34,201 nucleotides of DNA from DATLFQ01 sp035540915. GTDB taxonomy: Bacteria; Actinomycetota; Acidimicrobiia; Acidimicrobiales; GCA-2861595. The stretch is taken from positions 1 to 34,201 of the forward strand of contig DATLFQ010000033.1 in assembly GCA_035540915.1 (NCBI GenBank), written 5' to 3'. A model generated the notes under the pieces. That model saw nothing but the letters and a program-made list of their open reading frames with translations. It searched no databases and had not been told where the DNA came from. A program made the position numbers and the translations under genes. This document shows, in pieces, positions 30,700-34,201 of this stretch (position 1 is the stretch's first letter; each line of letters begins with the position of its first letter).

Positions 30700-31838
30700 G
30701 TGACCGCCCCCGAGCCGGGGGGCTTCGAGCCGCCGATCTACCCCTACGAGCGCCTGGCCGGGGCGAGGGCCCGGGCCGAGGCGGCCGCCGGCGGCCTGGT
30801 CGACCTCTCCATCGGGACCCCATGCGACCCGCCCGCCCCGGCGGTGGTGGCCGCCCTCGGGTCCTCGGGGACCGAGCGCGGCTACCCGGCGTCGGTCGGC
30901 AGCACCGCGTACCGGGAGGCGGCGGCGGCGTGGATGGGCCGGCAGCTCGGCGTGCAGGTGCCGGCCGGCCAGGTCGCCGCCTGCGTGGGGCGAAGGAGTT
31001 CGTCGCCACGCTGCCGTCGTGGCTGCGGCTGCGGTCGCCGGGGCGCGACACGGTGCTGTACCCGGCCGTCTCGTACCCGACCTACGAGATGGGGGCGATC
31101 CTGGCCGGGTGCCGGGCGGTGGCGGTACCCGTCGACCGGCACTGGCGGCTCGACCTCGGCGCCGTCGACCCGGCCGACAGCGCCCGGGCGCTGACCCTGT
31201 GGGTGAACGCCCCCGGCAATCCGGCCGGCCAGCTGGAGGACCTGCCCGCGGTGGCCGCCTGGGGCCGGGCGCGGGGTGTGCCGGTGTTCAGCGACGAGTG
31301 CTACGTCGAGTTCACCTGGGACGGCCCGGCCCGGACGGTGCTGGCCACCGGCACCGACGGCGTGGTTGCCGTCCACTCGCTGTCGAAGCGGTCCAACCTG
31401 GCCGGCCTGCGGGCCGGCTTCTACGCCGGTGACGCCGACCTGGTGCGCTATCTCTCCGAGGTGCGCAAGCACGCCGGAATGCTCGTGCCCGGCCCGGTCC
31501 AGGCGGCGGCGGTGACGGCGTGGGCCGACCAGGCCTCCGTCGACGACCAGCGGGGCCGCTACCACGAGCGGCTGGTCTTCTTCGCCGAGGTGCTGTCCCG
31601 TCTCGGCTGCAAGGTCACATTGCCGGCCGGCGGCTTCTACCTGTGGGCGGCGGTGCCCGGCGGCGACGCCTGGGCGTTCACCGAGCGCATGGCTGCCGAG
31701 GGGGGCTGTTTGGTCAGCCCCGGCGACCTGTACGGCCCGGCCGGCGCCGGCTACGTCCGGGTGGCCCTGGTGCAACCACTGGAGCGCCTCCATCTGGTGG
31801 CGCGCCGGCTTCAGGCGGGGCGGGCGGCCCGGGCGTAG
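30700..31838 (+). pseudogene. dapC: N-succinyldiaminopimelate aminotransferase DapC type, apparent -1 frameshift
   Basis: This is a PLP-dependent fold-type-I aminotransferase of the actinobacterial DapC type. The first part, from GTG 30700, reads PIYPYERLAGARA...VDLSIGTPCDPPAPAV...GQVAACVG. After the GGGG run at 30987-30990 homology continues only in the next frame, as AKEFVATLPSWLRLRSPGRDTVLYPAVSYPTYEMG, NAPGNPAG, the PLP-lysine region SLSKRSNLAGLRAGF and a normal C-terminus. Adding one G to the run restores VAACVGAKEF and a protein of about 379 residues. All other motifs are intact, so recent inactivation or a sequencing error is more likely than old decay. The role fits dapA, dapB, dapD and dapF nearby. 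The 3' end overlaps the convergent methyltransferase by 28 bp. Confidence 0.8.
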
Positions 31839-32653
31839 AGCACCTCCACGGTGGCCTCGGTGACACCCTCGTCGGCCAGCCGGGTGACGATGGCCTCCCG
31901 GACGCGAGCGGCGGCCGCCGGCCCCATGGCGTCGAAGACGCCCCGGTAGCCCGAGCCCTGGACCATGGTCCAGACGTCGTCGGGGGTGATCGGGTGCACC
32001 GTGGTCTCGTCGTCGACCACCGGCTCCGGCGCTCCGGCCGCGGCGAGGAGCGCGGCCAGGCCGGCCGGCTCCCTGATCGAGCGCCAGGGCGGGTCGCTGC
32101 GCACCAGGTCGGGCCGCTCGGCGGCCACCGCCGCCCAGATCACCTCGTCGACCGGTTCGAACAGGCGGCGGCCCCAGCTGGTGACCGCCAGCGTCCCGCC
32201 CGGGGCCACCGCCCGCCACAGCCCGGCCGCCGCCGCCGGCATGTCCGGGGCGAAGAAGACGCCGAAGACGCACACCACGGCATCGAAGCCGCCGCTCGCC
32301 GCGGCACCGAGTCCGGCGCCGAGCGCGGTCAGGTCGCCGACCTCGAACCGCACGTTGCCGAGGCCGGCGGCGGCCGCCTTGGCCCGCCCGACGGCCAGCA
32401 GGCGCTCGGCGAAGTCCACGCCGACGACCGACCCGCCGGGCGCCACCGCCCGGGCGGCCGGCAGCGCCGAGGCACCGGTGCCACAGCACACGTCGAGCAC
32501 GCGCATCCCCGCCCGCAGCCCGGCCCGCTCCACCGTCGCGGCGCCGAAGCGGTCCCACACCGGGACGGCATCGAAGTGCGGCGCGGCGGCCTCGAACACG
32601 GCCCGGATGCGGGCCTTGGCCTCCTCGGGATCGACAGGCTCGGCTCCGGTCAC
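31811..32653 (-). CDS. Class I SAM-dependent methyltransferase (substrate unknown)
   Basis: The 280-residue protein has the SAM-binding Rossmann motif I VLDVCCGTGASAL (about residues 52-64), motif II VVGVDFAERLLAVGRAKA, an acidic VGDLTALG loop and motif post-I/II FDAVVCVFGVFFAPD, similar to UbiE/Coq5-like small-molecule methyltransferases. Nothing in the C-terminal half tells the substrate. GTG 32653 lies 7 nt after a TAACCT box. The 3' end overlaps the dapC tail on the other strand by 28 bp. Confidence 0.85.
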   Translation of the reverse strand: MTGAEPVDPEEAKARIRAVFEAAAPHFDAVPVWDRFGAATVERAGLRAGMRVLDVCCGTGASALPAARAVAPGGSVVGVDFAERLLAVGRAKAAAAGLGNVRFEVGDLTALGAGLGAAASGGFDAVVCVFGVFFAPDMPAAAAGLWRAVAPGGTLAVTSWGRRLFEPVDEVIWAAVAAERPDLVRSDPPWRSIREPAGLAALLAAAGAPEPVVDDETTVHPITPDDVWTMVQGSGYRGVFDAMGPAAAARVREAIVTRLADEGVTEATVEVLYARAARPA

Positions 32654-32660
32654 GGCCCGG

Positions 32661-32666
32661 AGGTTA
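32661..32666 (-). promoter_or_regulatory. Predicted leaderless -10 box of the methyltransferase gene
   Basis: TAACCT on the minus strand, 7 nt before GTG 32653. The hexamer is identical to the dapA box. Confidence 0.5.
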
Positions 32667-32674
32667 CCGACGGG

Positions 32675-33679
32675 TTACCCCTGGTCGACCCGCTCGGCGC
32701 CGTCGACGCCGAGCGCGGCCAGCACGGCCGGCTGGCGGAGGGCGGCCCGGCCGGCGGCGGCGTCGCCGCTGGCGAAGGCGGCCGTGATGGCGGCGTCGGC
32801 GTCGGGTGCGGCGGCCTGCACCGCCGGCCGGATGCCCAGGTAGAACGTCTCGCCCTCGGCCCGGGTGGCCTCCTTGCCGCCGGTGTCGAGGTACTTGTGG
32901 GTGGCCAGGTAGAAGATGTAGTCGAGGGCGGCGCCGACCTCGGCGGTCCGGGCGGCCAGGGCGGCCGCGTCGCCGGCGAGGGCGGCCTGCTGCGCCCCGG
33001 CCAGGGCGGCCAGCACCGGCTCGGCCACGGCGCCGTCCCGCCCGAAGTCGGCGGCCCGCTTCCCGGCCGTCGAGACCAGGCCGTTCCCACCGGCGGTGAA
33101 GAAGGCCCACGCCTCGTCGACGTTGTGGGCGGCGCCGGTGGCCGGGTCCAGCTTCCCGTCGGCCAGCTTGGTCGCCGCCGCTCCAAGCTCCTGGCGCACC
33201 TTGGCGGCGAGGAGGACCGAGATGCCCTTGTCCACCCGCTGCGCCCGCACTGCGTCGCTGGCCCCGGCCGACGCGCCGGTCCCGTCGACGGCCTCCAGCA
33301 CGAAGGCCACGGTGGCCGGCGCCTCCACCAGCTTCTCGAGCGTGCGCACGGAGCCGTCCGACTTCAGCGAGGCGCCGCCGGCGGTGAACGCCCGCCGCAC
33401 GCCGGCCCAGTCCACCGGCTGGCCCGCCTTGACCGCGTCCAGGAGCGCCTTGGCCGCCGCCACGTCGGTGCCGATGGCCGCATGGGGCGCCACGTCGGAG
33501 ACCGGCATGAAGCCGGCCGCTGCCGCCGGTCCTGGCGGCGCCGCGGGTGCAGCGGGCGAGGCGGGTGCGGCGGTGGAGCCCTCGGTGGAGAGCTGCTCGG
33601 GCCCGTCGTCGTCGCTGCACGCGCCGAGCAGGACTGTGGTGGCGAGGGCGATGGCGCCCAGGCCGAGGGTGCGTCGCAC
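32675..33679 (-). CDS. Putative lipoprotein of unknown function (334 aa)
   Basis: From GTG 33679 the protein starts with a clear type II signal peptide: RRTLGLGAIALATTVLLGAC-S, with the lipobox LGAC at about residues 20-23. An Asp run and a Pro/Ala-rich linker follow (about 24-57), then a mostly helical Ala-rich domain of about 275 residues with conserved-looking DYIFYLATHKYLDTGG and GETFYLGIRPAV segments. I recognise no family. AAAGG lies about 10 nt upstream of the start, so initiation looks leadered. It is divergent from dapD, and the 90-bp gap holds two inverted repeats. Confidence 0.8.
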   Translation of the reverse strand: MRRTLGLGAIALATTVLLGACSDDDGPEQLSTEGSTAAPASPAAPAAPPGPAAAAGFMPVSDVAPHAAIGTDVAAAKALLDAVKAGQPVDWAGVRRAFTAGGASLKSDGSVRTLEKLVEAPATVAFVLEAVDGTGASAGASDAVRAQRVDKGISVLLAAKVRQELGAAATKLADGKLDPATGAAHNVDEAWAFFTAGGNGLVSTAGKRAADFGRDGAVAEPVLAALAGAQQAALAGDAAALAARTAEVGAALDYIFYLATHKYLDTGGKEATRAEGETFYLGIRPAVQAAAPDADAAITAAFASGDAAAGRAALRQPAVLAALGVDGAERVDQG

Positions 33680-33702
33680 GGTAGCAATCCTTTGGTAGAG
33701 GG

Positions 33703-33727
33703 AAGAGCAGCTCTTAGGCAAGCCGAA
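33703..33727. promoter_or_regulatory. Overlapping inverted repeats between the lipoprotein gene and dapD
   Basis: AAGAGC-A-GCTCTT (33703-33715) is a perfect inverted repeat. It overlaps TTAGGC-AA-GCCGAA (33714-33727), an imperfect one whose left half resembles the TTAGG end of a DtxR/IdeR iron box. Either could be an operator for the lipoprotein gene, whose start is 24 nt away. The iron-box reading is weak because the right half does not match. Confidence 0.3.
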
Positions 33728-33756
33728 TGAGTGGGGTTCTGTCAACCCTCCATGGC

Positions 33757-33762
33757 TAGCCT
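33757..33762 (+). promoter_or_regulatory. Predicted leaderless -10 box of dapD
   Basis: TAGCCT, 7 nt before ATG 33770, with no ribosome binding site in between. Confidence 0.5.
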
Positions 33763-33769
33763 GGCCGGC

Positions 33770-34201
33770 ATGGCCGATCTCGCCGACCTCATCACCGAGT
33801 TGTGGGCGCGCCGAGCCGAGTTGGCGCCCGGCGATGGCGAGGCCACCGCCGCCGTCCACCAGGCCGTCGAGCTGCTCGACCGCGGTGAGGCGCGGGTGGC
33901 CGAGGTCGACCCGGCGACCGGCGAGGTGGTCGTCCACCACTGGCTGAAGCAGGCCATCCTGCTGCTGTTCAGCCTGTCCACCATCGAGACCACCGAGGTG
34001 GGGCCCTTCGAGTACGCCGACAAGATCCCGCTCAAGCGCAACCTGGCGGCGGGCGGAGTCCGCGTGGTGCCCGGGGCGTCGGCCCGTTGGGGCTCGTTCC
34101 TGGACCGGGGCGTCATCCTGATGCCGAGCTACGTGAACATCGGCGCCCGGGTGGGGGCGGGCACCATGGTCGACACCTGGGCGACCGTCGGTTCCTGCGC
34201 C
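33770..34201 (+). CDS. dapD: Tetrahydrodipicolinate N-succinyltransferase (3' end cut by window)
   Basis: DapD succinylates tetrahydrodipicolinate, committing the cell to the succinylase branch of diaminopimelate synthesis. The visible 144 residues run open to the window edge. They include the helical N-terminal domain (ADLADLITELWARRAEL), the linker VVHHWLKQAILLLFSL, DKIPLKRNLAAGGVRVVPGASARWGSF, and the start of the left-handed beta-helix with MPSYVNIGARVGAGTMVDTWATVGSCA, a near-invariant DapD signature. The ATG and -10 box agree on the start. About half of the protein is expected beyond the window. The next pathway enzyme, DapC, is the frameshifted gene 2 kb upstream. Confidence 0.95.
   Translation, partial: MADLADLITELWARRAELAPGDGEATAAVHQAVELLDRGEARVAEVDPATGEVVVHHWLKQAILLLFSLSTIETTEVGPFEYADKIPLKRNLAAGGVRVVPGASARWGSFLDRGVILMPSYVNIGARVGAGTMVDTWATVGSCA

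Noticed and set aside
30980..31000. Programmed -1 frameshifting in dapC
   Set aside because: The AAGGAG near the G run lies downstream, not upstream, of the slip site and simply encodes the conserved Lys-Glu; no stimulatory structure is evident. Kept only as a minor option.
33739..33762. TGTCAACC before TAGCCT at dapD as a second PafBC-type promoter
   Set aside because: The spacing is 9 rather than 8 nt and the first T is missing, so it does not meet the motif; the recA site does in spacing and core.

Overview
This is a high-GC, gene-dense bacterial chromosome segment carrying the housekeeping block ribF-rpsO-pnp-dapB-dapA-rnj-ftsK-rimO-pgsA-cinA-recA-miaB-miaA-dapF-hflX that is typical of Actinobacteria. 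Several accessory proteins point to the class Acidimicrobiia or a close relative: a secreted M15 peptidase with GYWLVAxDGGIF repeats, a DUF5679-like zinc ribbon, a SpoVS-like protein and a ferritin-like diiron protein. The class assignment is inference from protein character only. I see no tRNA, rRNA, insertion sequence, prophage or CRISPR array.

Layout. 1-1720: 3' part of ribF, convergent arfB-like release factor, then rpsO. 1882-6962: a tightly packed run pnp, M16 peptidase, dapB, lipoprotein. 6964-8832: divergent pair of a DedA/VTT-type membrane protein (apparent frameshift near its start) and a diiron protein. 8844-13837: dapA, rnj, ftsK. 13950-15673: small membrane protein (-), thrB, zinc ribbon, Nfu_N-like protein (-). 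15684-17714 (-) is an S9 peptidase, divergent from rimO-pgsA-cinA-small basic ORF-thpR (17740-21656). 21657-23204: recA with an elaborate control region, then an S4 RNA-binding protein. 23234-24738 (-): M15 peptidase and a tiny membrane protein. 24899-26165: SpoVS-like protein and a B-box zinc-finger membrane protein. 26196-30635: miaB-miaA-dapF-hflX. 30700-31838: dapC-type aminotransferase broken by a one-base frameshift. 31811-33679 (-): methyltransferase and lipoprotein. 33770-end: 5' part of dapD.

How the genes fit together. Five steps of the succinylase route to meso-diaminopimelate/lysine are here (dapA, dapB, dapD, dapC, dapF), spread over several transcription units; dapE and lysA are not in the window. 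thrB draws on the same aspartate-semialdehyde branch point. A second theme is RNA and translation quality: pnp, rnj, arfB, rimO, miaB, miaA, hflX, thpR and the S4 protein. A third is DNA maintenance: recA and ftsK.

I did not find an obviously new multi-gene system. The most interesting signals are regulatory or structural. Many genes have a TAnnnT-type -10 hexamer 6-9 nt before the start codon, which predicts leaderless mRNAs. Three of these hexamers begin with the upstream gene's stop codon, and one divergent pair (S9 peptidase/rimO) has two -10 boxes sharing a TA. recA has a LexA-type SOS box and a second promoter that matches the actinobacterial RecA-NDp/PafBC motif with exact spacing. A perfect 32-bp palindrome sits inside thpR. 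miaA has no ordinary start codon. Two genes (dedA-like, dapC) each look one base short in a C or G run, so base-calling error should be excluded before a biological reading.
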